Positions 1-7,217 of a DNA stretch of 8,968 nt are shown here, piece by piece; within the stretch, counting starts at the first letter, position 1, and every line of letters begins with the position of its first letter. The stretch comes from Candidatus Neoflavobacterium equi. Its GTDB lineage: Bacteria; Bacteroidota; Bacteroidia; Flavobacteriales; Flavobacteriaceae. The notes beneath the pieces are model-generated. The model did not search any database. It was given only the letters and a program-made list of their open reading frames with translations, and was not told where the DNA came from. The translations under genes and the position numbers were made by a program. The stretch covers positions 1-8,968 of the forward strand of contig JAGHSS010000317.1 of assembly GCA_018065745.1 (NCBI GenBank). The letters run 5' to 3'.

Positions 1-11
1 ATGATAATATT

Positions 12-980
12 ATGACAAAGTGTATTTTGCAAATACGTGTTTTATTGGGATTGAGCACTGCTGCTAACGCTCAAAATTTTCAAGGTCAGGCTACTTATGA
101 AAGTAAGACAAGCGTTGATCAAGTGATGTCTAACTTTAGAGGAGATCCCAACAGGAATACAGATCCTGAAATGGAAGCACGTATGAAGGAGCGCATGACG
201 AAGGCGCTTGAAAAAACGTATGTCTTGACTTTTGACAAAACGACTTCTAATTATAATGAAGAAGAAAAACTTGAAGCAGAAACTGCCGGTGGCAGAGGAA
301 TGCGCATGGGTGGTTTTAATTCTTCAGAGAAACTCTTCAAAGATGTAAAGAATAAAATATACCTTTCTGAGAAAGACTTGATGGGCAAAGAATTTATAGT
401 TCAAGACAGTCTTACAAATTTTGCTTGGCAATTGGGATCAGAAACCAGAAAAATTGGTGAATATACCGCATATAAAGCTACCGTAACCTTACCTGCAGCA
501 TCACTGTTTGGAGGGGGCATGTTAAGACTTGGAGGGCCAAGACCTGGTGAAGGGTCAAAAGCTGATGCAACAACCAAATCAGGAACAGCTTCAAAAACAG
601 AATCAGGCGCTAAAAATAAAGAAGTTGCTAAAGACGCTAAAGAAGAACAAACATCAAAAACTTCCTTTTTAAAAGATACTGAAAAACCAAAAGACATCAC
701 CGTTACCGCTTGGTATACTCCTGAAATTCCCGTGAACCAAGGACCGGGGAAATATTGGGGACTTCCAGGCTTAATTCTTGAAATAAACGACGGAATGACT
801 ACTGTTGTGTGTTCTAAAATTATCCTGAATCCTACAAATAAATTGAGCATTAAAATGCCTAAAGGCAAAACGATATCTCAGAGTGAATTTGAGAAAATCG
901 CCATGCAAAAGATGGAAGAAATGCGTGAACAATTTTCTGGAAGAGGTGGTAATGTGCGCTTCCCTGGTGGTGGTAGATAA
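12..980 (+). CDS. GLPGLI family exported protein (first of tandem pair)
   Basis: 322 residues, function unknown. The family-naming GLPGLI motif is at residues 250-255, inside the block YWGLPGLILEI, preceded by TAWYTPEIPV. The start at 12 gives a plausible signal peptide: basic N-region to R9, hydrophobic VLLGLSTAA, cleavage near ANA|Q at residue 20. The frame is open upstream to the window edge, so an earlier start cannot be excluded. The mature part has one Cys (C267), conserved in the next gene. It has a Lys/Ala/Thr/Glu-rich linker (about 180-222) and Gly/Arg/Met-rich patches at about 93-102, 165-180 and the extreme C-terminus, which the next gene lacks. GLPGLI proteins are typical of Bacteroidota and often sit beside TonB-receptor-like genes, as here. 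It is expected to be periplasmic or surface-associated. It lies 68 bases before its paralogue and is likely co-transcribed with it. Family assignment is firm; role is not known. Confidence 0.9.
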   Translation: MTKCILQIRVLLGLSTAANAQNFQGQATYESKTSVDQVMSNFRGDPNRNTDPEMEARMKERMTKALEKTYVLTFDKTTSNYNEEEKLEAETAGGRGMRMGGFNSSEKLFKDVKNKIYLSEKDLMGKEFIVQDSLTNFAWQLGSETRKIGEYTAYKATVTLPAASLFGGGMLRLGGPRPGEGSKADATTKSGTASKTESGAKNKEVAKDAKEEQTSKTSFLKDTEKPKDITVTAWYTPEIPVNQGPGKYWGLPGLILEINDGMTTVVCSKIILNPTNKLSIKMPKGKTISQSEFEKIAMQKMEEMREQFSGRGGNVRFPGGGR

Positions 981-1048
981 GTATATTGACATTTTTAAAA
1001 TGTAGTAAATGGCTTCATTTTGTAACCTAATGATTTAGATACTAACCT

Positions 1049-1915
1049 ATGAAAAAAATTATCTATTTGACTTTTGCCCTGCAGATGTACTTTATAAGCA
1101 ATGCACAAAACATACAAGGTGTTGCGACTTATGAAAGTAAAGAAGTTCGAAATTTTTCCAATTTAAAAGTCACTTCAAGTGGAACAAGTGATCCAGAACT
1201 TGAAAGACGCCTTTCAGAACGTCTAAAAAAAGCGGGTGAAAAAACTTTTGTCCTAACTTTTGACTCCCAGTCATCTACATTTGACCAAGAACAAAAATTG
1301 GAGGCAACCAATACCAAAATGAATATGTTCTCCAGTTCTAGTCAATCCTTTTATAAAGATTTAAAGTCAAAAACACTGATCAAGCGGGAAGATTTTTTCA
1401 ACGAGGAATATATTGTCAAAGACAGCATTCCTACTTATGCTTGGCAGTTGGGTTCTGAGACCAAAAAAATTGGTGATTACACGGTTTACAAAGCGACCGT
1501 AGTCATTGCTGAAGATCAGACTATAGAAAAAGCACTGGCTGCTAAAAAAGCAGAGGACAATACTGATACAAAACTTGCGGCTGAGTCCAAAACTTCTTTT
1601 TTTGATTCTATGGAAGGAAAAAAGGAACGCACAGTAACCGCTTGGTATGCACCTGAAATTCCGGTGAGCCATGGCCCTATGGAATATTGGGGGTTGCCCG
1701 GACTTATTTTGGAATTGCACGACGGTTCTACTTCCATTATGTGTTCTAAAATAGTGCTCAGTACTTCTAACAAAGCTAAAATTAAGCCACCCAAAGGGAA
1801 AACGATGTCTGCTTTGGATTTTGAAAATTACAAAGTAAAAAAATTAAAACAATTTATGGATAATCGACCTTCTGGAGACAAGGGGAATACCATAAGTATT
1901 ACCATTGGTAAATAA
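1049..1915 (+). CDS. GLPGLI family exported protein (second of tandem pair)
   Basis: 288 residues. A clear signal peptide starts with MKKIIYLTFALQMYF and is probably cleaved after SNA (residue 19). The GLPGLI motif is at residues 215-220, again within YWGLPGLILE. It shares blocks in the same order with the upstream gene: YESK near the mature N-terminus, EKTFVLTFD, AWQLGSETKKIGDYT followed by YKATV, TAWYAPEIPV, the GLPGLI segment and CSKI (C232). The pair thus looks like a tandem duplication that has since diverged. This copy is shorter because it lacks the Gly/Arg/Met-rich patches and most of the low-complexity linker. It ends 29 bases before the outer-membrane protein gene, with no terminator between, so co-transcription is likely. 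No Shine-Dalgarno is seen before the start, as is usual in Bacteroidota. Molecular function is unknown. Confidence 0.9.
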   Translation: MKKIIYLTFALQMYFISNAQNIQGVATYESKEVRNFSNLKVTSSGTSDPELERRLSERLKKAGEKTFVLTFDSQSSTFDQEQKLEATNTKMNMFSSSSQSFYKDLKSKTLIKREDFFNEEYIVKDSIPTYAWQLGSETKKIGDYTVYKATVVIAEDQTIEKALAAKKAEDNTDTKLAAESKTSFFDSMEGKKERTVTAWYAPEIPVSHGPMEYWGLPGLILELHDGSTSIMCSKIVLSTSNKAKIKPPKGKTMSALDFENYKVKKLKQFMDNRPSGDKGNTISITIGK

Positions 1916-1944
1916 CCAAACTGAAAACCGAACCAAACCAAACT

Positions 1945-4662
1945 ATGAAAATTTATATTGCTTTATTATGCTTTTTTGGCATGAGTATTACTTATGCTCA
2001 AAACGTAAAAATTGAAGGGGTAATTCAAGATGATATTGGTGTTTTAGAGATGGCGAATGTGATGCTAATCAACAAACAAACCAAAGCCATGGAAGGGTAC
2101 TCCATTACCAATGGCTCTGGAAAATATCAATTGAATGCTCCAGCAAATACCGTTTTAATTTTAAAAGTTTCTTATATAGGCTACCTTCCTTTTGAGGAGG
2201 AGTTGACTTTGGGAACTACAAATATTCAAAAGAATATTGTATTGGATCAAGGAACCCAGCTCAATGAAATTGAGATTGTCAAAGAAATGCCGGTTTCCAT
2301 CAAAGGCGATACGATTGTATACAATACAGATTCATTTACTACCGGAACTGAGCGCAAATTGGAAGACGTTTTAAAGAAGCTTCCTGGAGTTGAAGTCAAT
2401 GCTGACGGTGAAATTCAAGTGGAAGGTAAAACCGTTCAAAAATTGATGATTGAAGGGAAAGATTTCTTTGATGGAGATACCAAGTTAGCCGTTAAAAATA
2501 TTCCTGCAGACGCTTTGGACAAGGTACAGGTTTTGCGCAATTACAACGAAGTTCAGAACATGAAAGGTTTGGAGAACAACGAAGAAAATTTGGCGATAAA
2601 CATCAAATTAAAAGAAGGGAAGAAAAACTTTTGGTTTGGAGATTTAACCGCTGGAATTGGCGTTGGTCACAAAGAAAGCAGGTATGTGGTTAATCCCAAA
2701 GTCTTTTATTACAGTCCCAAATACAGTTTGAATTTTATTGGGAACATGAACAACATTGGAGATTTGCCGTTAACCATGCAAGATTTCTTTAAAATCACAG
2801 GTGGTTTTAGAAACATTATGGGCAGGTCAGGCACCAGTTTTAACGTTTCATCAAATAGCTTAAATATTGCAGGTTTGCGCAACAATAGAGCAAAAGAAAT
2901 TGAAACTCAATTTGGAGCAGCCAATTTCTCATACAACCCGTCAAAGGCTTGGACATTGTCTGGTTTTGCCATTTTTTCTGGCAATGAAACAGACACGCAA
3001 ACCATTTCAAGAACAAACAGAACGGACAATTTACCAGATGGATCTGTCATCCAAATTCAAGAGAATAGAACGGCCATGTCTACTCAAAAAACAGATATGG
3101 GATTGTTTAAATTGAGTAGTAGTTACATCCCGTCTGCCAAAGTTCACTTTGATTATGATGTGATGTCCAAGGTTTCCAATCAACGTGAATACAACGGTAC
3201 TTATTCCAATTTACTGAGTGATATTTACACAGATAAGAAGCAAAAACCGCTGTCTTTTAATCAAAATTTAAATTACTATTATACACCTAGCAAGAATCAT
3301 ACTTTTGCCATTTTAGCACAACATTTGTATCAAGAGGAAGATCCGTTTTACAATGCAGATTTAGCCAACCAACCGTTTGAATTGAGCGGATATGTGGCCA
3401 ATCAGCTGCGCAATCACGTGGTTCAAGATCAGTTTGTGAAAACCAATAAGATGGATGTCAAGGGGGACTATTACTACAATGTAACTCCTAAACAAATTTT
3501 AAACATCAGTTTGGGAAACACGTATTCCTACCAAAATTTTGACTCTAAAATTTTTCAAATTTTGGACAATCAACAAGTCAATGCCTTGGATGATATCAGT
3601 TTGACAAATGATGTTGACTATGCATTCAACGACGCATTTGCTGGTGTTCACTACCGCATGATGTTGGGAAAATTCACCTTGAATCCAGGGGTGACTTTTC
3701 ACAATTACCAGATGACAGACAGACAATTGGGATCTAAAAATAAGAACAATTTCAGCAAGGTATTGCCAGATTTCAACGCTTTGTGGCAGATTAAAAAATC
3801 TGAAACGCTGTCTTATGACTTTAGATTATCCAATAATTTTACTGACATTAACAGTTTGGCTCAGGGCTATATATTCTCAAGCTACAGCAGTTTGTTTATG
3901 GGGAATAGGAATTTGGAAAACTCCACTTCTCAGGTTCACAGCTTGAGATACTTTAAATTTAATATGTTTAATTTTGAGAACATATTTGCTAATTTAAGTT
4001 ATAGCAAACAAACAGATGGAATCAAAAGTATTACACAGTTTGACGGAGTTAATCAAACTTCAACACGTATTAATATGCCATCAAATTTTGCTGATGAAAG
4101 CTTTTCTGGAAGTGCATCATACGGAAGGTCATTCTGGAGATATTACAAAGGAACGCTATCTGCAAATGCCTCTTGGGGTAAATACAACAACATTAGAAGA
4201 TATGATTTGTCTGGAGTAGCGACGGATGTTGTGCAGACCACAGAGAGTTTTTCACAGACGTATAGTTCCAAATTCTCTACCAATTTCAAGAGGATGCCGA
4301 ATTTAGAAGTAGGTTACAGTTTCTCAATGAATGACAACTTTGCTGACAAGATTTTAATACACAGTCCTTCAGCTCGTTTAGATTACTATTTCTGGGACGC
4401 TTTTTCATTTGTTGCAGAATACACTTATTACAGCAATACCAACCGTGCAAAAACCATTTCTAATCAATATGATTTTCTTACTGCCAACTTGATTTACAAA
4501 CCAGAAAGCAGCAAGTGGGAGTGGAAATTGTCAGGTACAAACTTGCTAAACACCAAATCATTGGACAACTCATCCTTCAGTGAAGTGGGAGGAATTTCAA
4601 ATTACTCAAGTTATATAGTTCAACCATTATACTTGATTTTAAGTATCAATTATAAGTTATAA
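1945..4662 (+). CDS. TonB-receptor-like outer-membrane beta-barrel protein
   Basis: 905 residues. Signal peptide 1-18 (cleavage near TYA|QN). A carboxypeptidase-regulatory-like beta-sandwich follows at about 22-105, with VSYIGYLPFEEELTL near its end. A plug-like domain lies at about 118-225, with GDTIVYNTDSF, EDVLKKLPGVEV and IPADALDKVQVL. The rest, from about 230, is Tyr/Phe/Asn-rich with alternating strands, as expected of an outer-membrane beta-barrel, and ends in LYLILSINYKL. This is the architecture of Bacteroidota outer-membrane beta-barrel proteins annotated as TonB-dependent receptors or relatives. No convincing TonB box was found, so energy coupling is not shown. Its probable role is uptake or surface handling of an unidentified ligand, likely together with the two GLPGLI proteins just upstream (29-base gap). 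The reading frame is intact. The class is well supported; the substrate is unknown, and assignment to iron, peptide or glycan uptake would be a guess. Confidence 0.88.
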   Translation: MKIYIALLCFFGMSITYAQNVKIEGVIQDDIGVLEMANVMLINKQTKAMEGYSITNGSGKYQLNAPANTVLILKVSYIGYLPFEEELTLGTTNIQKNIVLDQGTQLNEIEIVKEMPVSIKGDTIVYNTDSFTTGTERKLEDVLKKLPGVEVNADGEIQVEGKTVQKLMIEGKDFFDGDTKLAVKNIPADALDKVQVLRNYNEVQNMKGLENNEENLAINIKLKEGKKNFWFGDLTAGIGVGHKESRYVVNPKVFYYSPKYSLNFIGNMNNIGDLPLTMQDFFKITGGFRNIMGRSGTSFNVSSNSLNIAGLRNNRAKEIETQFGAANFSYNPSKAWTLSGFAIFSGNETDTQTISRTNRTDNLPDGSVIQIQENRTAMSTQKTDMGLFKLSSSYIPSAKVHFDYDVMSKVSNQREYNGTYSNLLSDIYTDKKQKPLSFNQNLNYYYTPSKNHTFAILAQHLYQEEDPFYNADLANQPFELSGYVANQLRNHVVQDQFVKTNKMDVKGDYYYNVTPKQILNISLGNTYSYQNFDSKIFQILDNQQVNALDDISLTNDVDYAFNDAFAGVHYRMMLGKFTLNPGVTFHNYQMTDRQLGSKNKNNFSKVLPDFNALWQIKKSETLSYDFRLSNNFTDINSLAQGYIFSSYSSLFMGNRNLENSTSQVHSLRYFKFNMFNFENIFANLSYSKQTDGIKSITQFDGVNQTSTRINMPSNFADESFSGSASYGRSFWRYYKGTLSANASWGKYNNIRRYDLSGVATDVVQTTESFSQTYSSKFSTNFKRMPNLEVGYSFSMNDNFADKILIHSPSARLDYYFWDAFSFVAEYTYYSNTNRAKTISNQYDFLTANLIYKPESSKWEWKLSGTNLLNTKSLDNSSFSEVGGISNYSSYIVQPLYLILSINYKL

Positions 4663-4668
4663 TTTTTT

Positions 4669-4772
4669 GGGCAAATCCTCCCCAGAAAAAGGGGAGGTCG
4701 GGCTTTTCGCTATATCTTTATTTTTGGCCTATCGGCACAAAAATAAAGGATGCCGCTACAATCCCTTTTGCG
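4669..4772 (-). ncRNA. Structured intergenic repeat, flavo-1-like, copy 1
   Basis: Read on the minus strand, this is a three-way-junction-like element. The closing stem is GCAAA (4771-4767) with TTTGC (4675-4671). The second stem is an 11-bp perfect hairpin, CTTTATTTTTG with CAAAAATAAAG (4748-4738/4726-4716), with a further GCC/GGC at its tip. The third stem is CCTCCCC with GGGGAGG (4697-4691/4683-4677). The single-stranded blocks AGCGGCATCC and GATATAGCG recur in the copy at 7034-7149, while the stems differ but still pair, which argues for a conserved RNA fold. The family resembles what I recall of the flavo-1 motif of Flavobacteria, but that name was not verified. The CCTCCCC hairpin could pass for a terminator of the preceding gene, but no T-run follows directly. 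Confidence 0.6.
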
Positions 4773-4798
4773 TGATTTTACATGATTAAAATGTTTAT

Positions 4799-4832
4799 AG
4801 AAGACACAGCTTTGGTTGTGTCTTCTTTTTTT
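4799..4832 (+). terminator. Rho-independent terminator
   Basis: A 10-bp perfect stem, AGAAGACACA (4799-4808) with TGTGTCTTCT (4817-4826), closes an 8-base loop and runs into seven T's (4826-4832). This is a strong plus-strand intrinsic terminator. It lies 137 bases after the stop of the outer-membrane protein gene and 50 bases before the next gene. It therefore probably ends the GLPGLI/receptor transcript and separates it from the 709-residue protein gene. The repeat copy at 4669-4772 sits between the stop codon and this terminator. Confidence 0.85.
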
Positions 4833-4881
4833 GAGCTTCTTTCAGTTTTATTGATTAGATTAGTTGTTTATATAAAATTTT

Positions 4882-7011
4882 ATGAAATATATTGTTAGTT
4901 TAGGATTAGGTCTTCTGGCTTGTTCTTTAAGTGCCCAAGACCGTGAATTTAAAATTAATAAAGACGGTACAGAGTTGCTTTTTGTGTTGCGTTCTGATCA
5001 AACTTTTTTAATGAGTCCATTTTTTGGGTCTTATGCTGAAAAGGATGGAAAGCTTGTTTTTGGAGATCATAAATCCTCTAATTTTAATGTTCGTTATGAA
5101 TACAACAAAAAAGCACCTGCTCAAGTAAAATTATATTTTGACCCTACTTTATATTCTTATGTAAACGGGATGACCTACTTCTTTTACACAGACAAAGGAG
5201 TTGAGAAAAGAGTAGCTTTGGAAGATTTGGTTCCTAATGAATATAGTAAACCCGCAACTATTTCATTGCCAAGGTTTTCTAAATTTGGTATCGTCCAGTA
5301 TGGATACAACCAAAAGTCAGGAGAGCGATATAATTTTGACGTTCCAAAAGACGTTGAAAAAATTCACATCAGCTCCATAAATAAGTTGTTAAATAGTCTA
5401 GAGTTAGATGCTGAATTTTTACCGGATGGTAATTTGCAAATTTCTGAAGGTGGAAAAGATAAAATGGTATTTATCTCCAATTCAAATGCTGTAAAAGCGT
5501 CACAGGATTACATAAAAGCAAGCAGTATTGTTGAAGACGTTAATCTTGAATTCTCTGAGAATGATGCTGTAGATGCTGTTGCTGTTGATGAGGTATATCC
5601 AGAAGAGCACAACACCTATACTCCCATAAGTTTTACGGATCTAAATGCTGCCCAAATACATGCCAAAAACAATAATTCTTTTGTAGTGGTTGGGGTACAA
5701 TTGAACCCGGAACAAAAAACGGCGTTTGAGGAGACTGTAAAAAATAATAATGGATACAATAGTATTTTTACAGTTGAATCAGATACAGATCAACCCTCCT
5801 CCAGTTTTGTCTTTTATGAAACCACTGTAGCAGATGCCTCTTGGATAAAAAAGCAGCACATCAAAACTCCTATTGTGGTCTTGAATTCCAATGGAAAAAT
5901 TGTAGCTTCCATCTCAGATCTTTCAACGATTGATCCATATGTGTTGAATTACAATTTAAAACCAATTCTAGATGCTCAAGATGTAGTGACAGGAGTTAAT
6001 CAATTGGTGACTGACAAAAAGGCTTCATCAAAAGATTTTGTGGCCTTTTTTGTCAAGCCTGAAAATTCAAGTGTATTAACCACTTTGGACCTTACTGATC
6101 CAGATGCTGGAAGCGACTATGGAATTAAATTACCAAAGGTTGAGGAAAAGGCACTGCTGAACAAATATGATGCGTTGGTTCAAAATTTAGACAAACAAAA
6201 ATTAGATACTTCCTTATTAAATTTCTTAAAAGCAGCACTGTCTTCAAATCATTACCTTGGAAATTTACTTTCTGAAGATGGAAAGAAAAAGTTGACTGCT
6301 TCAAAAAAACGCGTTGTGTCTTATTTATATACTCATTATAAAGAAGCTAACGCACTTGATGCTGAGGCTCTGAAAATTCAAGAAGCTAATGACGTTAATC
6401 GATTGAGCTATTTTACTTCATTAAAAGAATTGTTGCTCAATGAATCTGTGGAAAATCTTTATGATGAAAATTATGTATTAACTCCAAATGGGGTTAAAAA
6501 TGGACTTGATGGGTTGGGCATGTACAAGAAACATGTAGGTGTTGACTCAGATTTTATGCAGAAATATTATGAAATTTTTGATTTGTTAGCAGATGATGAA
6601 AAATCAGGTTACCGTCAAGAATTTATACAAACGTATGCTCAATTTTCAAATGCAACTTACCCGTCTGGTGCCAATTTAATTGAGCTTCTGGACCGTTTGT
6701 ACAATGAAAAATTTGCAAGCCGTTTTGAGGATTGGAATGATTTCAAGTATTCACATGCTTTACTGATGAACAATGTGGCTTGGCAGGTGTTTTTGGAACA
6801 CAAGGATCGTGGAACTTCTAAATATCTAAAAGAGGCGCTGCAATGGAGTGAGCGTTCTCTAAAATTAAGACCTCAAGATCACAATAATTTGGACACTTAT
6901 TCACAGTTGTTATTTGTAGATGGTCAAAAGGAGTTGGCTTCTAAAATTCAATCGCAGGCAAATAAATTGGCTTTGGAGGCTGGGGAGAGTGTTTACACTT
7001 TTGCTCCATAG
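4882..7011 (+). CDS. Exported protein with degenerate thioredoxin-like and TPR-like regions
   Basis: 709 residues; not recognised as a named protein. The N-terminus is an export signal, with either signal peptidase I cleavage after SLSA (residue 18) or an imperfect lipobox, LLAC, at C14. Residues about 20-240 are beta-rich and unassigned. Residues about 251-345 resemble a thioredoxin-like fold: an N-terminal FTDLNAAQIHAKNNNSFVVV strand-helix pattern and a TPIVVLNSNGKIV segment like the cis-proline strand and hairpin of thioredoxins. No CXXC is present, and the only Cys in the protein is C14, so redox catalysis is unlikely. Residues about 420-620 look helical. Residues about 625-700 look like TPR helices, with NNVAWQVF, EALQWSERSLKLRP and LDTYSQLLF followed by a closing helix. 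Similar tails occur in Bacteroidota thioredoxin-family proteins. It appears monocistronic: a terminator lies upstream, and a structured repeat and terminator lie downstream. It is likely a periplasmic or lipid-anchored scaffold; the domain calls are inference. Confidence 0.85.
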   Translation: MKYIVSLGLGLLACSLSAQDREFKINKDGTELLFVLRSDQTFLMSPFFGSYAEKDGKLVFGDHKSSNFNVRYEYNKKAPAQVKLYFDPTLYSYVNGMTYFFYTDKGVEKRVALEDLVPNEYSKPATISLPRFSKFGIVQYGYNQKSGERYNFDVPKDVEKIHISSINKLLNSLELDAEFLPDGNLQISEGGKDKMVFISNSNAVKASQDYIKASSIVEDVNLEFSENDAVDAVAVDEVYPEEHNTYTPISFTDLNAAQIHAKNNNSFVVVGVQLNPEQKTAFEETVKNNNGYNSIFTVESDTDQPSSSFVFYETTVADASWIKKQHIKTPIVVLNSNGKIVASISDLSTIDPYVLNYNLKPILDAQDVVTGVNQLVTDKKASSKDFVAFFVKPENSSVLTTLDLTDPDAGSDYGIKLPKVEEKALLNKYDALVQNLDKQKLDTSLLNFLKAALSSNHYLGNLLSEDGKKKLTASKKRVVSYLYTHYKEANALDAEALKIQEANDVNRLSYFTSLKELLLNESVENLYDENYVLTPNGVKNGLDGLGMYKKHVGVDSDFMQKYYEIFDLLADDEKSGYRQEFIQTYAQFSNATYPSGANLIELLDRLYNEKFASRFEDWNDFKYSHALLMNNVAWQVFLEHKDRGTSKYLKEALQWSERSLKLRPQDHNNLDTYSQLLFVDGQKELASKIQSQANKLALEAGESVYTFAP

Positions 7012-7033
7012 GTTGAATTTGGGAATTAAATGA

Positions 7034-7149
7034 GGGCTTGCGTTAAGGGGTGAAGCGGCATCCTTTTGGGCGGCTTTGCCAACCAAAAGATATAGCGTAA
7101 CACCTGACGCGTTTTCCTGAGCGCAGCGATTGGAAAACGGGTAACGCCC
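7034..7149 (+). ncRNA. Structured intergenic repeat, flavo-1-like, copy 2
   Basis: This is the same element as the minus-strand copy at 4669-4772, here on the plus strand, beginning 22 bases after the stop of the 709-residue protein gene. Closing stem: GCGTTA (7040-7045) with TAACGC (7142-7147). Second stem: CTTTTGG (7063-7069) with CCAAAAG (7083-7089), capped by GGC-TTT-GCC. Third stem: CGTTTTCC (7110-7117) with GGAAAACG (7132-7139). AGCGGCATCC (7054-7063) and GATATAGCG (7089-7097) match the first copy, while all three stems differ in sequence but keep pairing. It may be part of the 3' end of the upstream transcript or a separate small RNA; no dedicated promoter was identified. The flavo-1 name is tentative. 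Confidence 0.6.
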
Positions 7150-7180
7150 AAAAAGTTAATACAAAAAAGTTTATATAAAA

Positions 7181-7214
7181 AAAAAGAGCTGCATTTAAAA
7201 GTGCAGCTCTTTTT
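7181..7214. terminator. Bidirectional terminator between convergent genes
   Basis: A 9-bp stem, AGAGCTGCA (7185-7193) with TGCAGCTCT (7202-7210), is extended by four A-T pairs (7181-7184 with 7211-7214) around an 8-base loop. The A-run on one side and T-run on the other let it act in both directions. On the plus strand it would end transcription from the 709-residue protein gene. On the minus strand it begins three bases after the metK stop codon and would end the metK transcript. Confidence 0.88.
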
Positions 7215-7217
7215 GTA

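Noticed and set aside
12..80. Possible frameshift or later true start at the beginning of the first GLPGLI gene, because its signal peptide is unusual
   Set aside because: VLLGLSTAANA|Q is an acceptable h- and c-region after a basic N-region, and other frames give no better signal peptide; too little upstream sequence is available.
401..868. Long minus-strand open frame opposite the first GLPGLI gene, and similar frames opposite or across the other genes
   Set aside because: They overlap well-supported genes fully, have no recognisable domains and no plausible start region; they are shadows of the coding strand.
989..1003. AT palindrome ACATTTTTAAAATGT between the two GLPGLI genes as a terminator or operator
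   Set aside because: Almost no loop, no GC pairs to stabilise it and no T-run; such palindromes are common by chance in AT-rich spacers.
4677..4697. CCTCCCC/GGGGAGG hairpin as the receptor gene's own terminator
   Set aside because: It aligns with the third stem of the structured repeat and is followed by TCGGGC rather than a T-run; the hairpin at 4799-4832 is a better terminator.
4833..4881. Promoter for the 709-residue protein gene
   Set aside because: The stretch is AT-rich but has no clear TAnnTTTG match at a suitable position, so no site is called although a promoter is expected after the terminator.
4882..4935. Lipoprotein signal with LLAC lipobox in the 709-residue protein
   Set aside because: Leu at -2 is uncommon in lipoboxes and a good signal peptidase I site (SLSA|Q) follows four residues later, so anchoring is left open.
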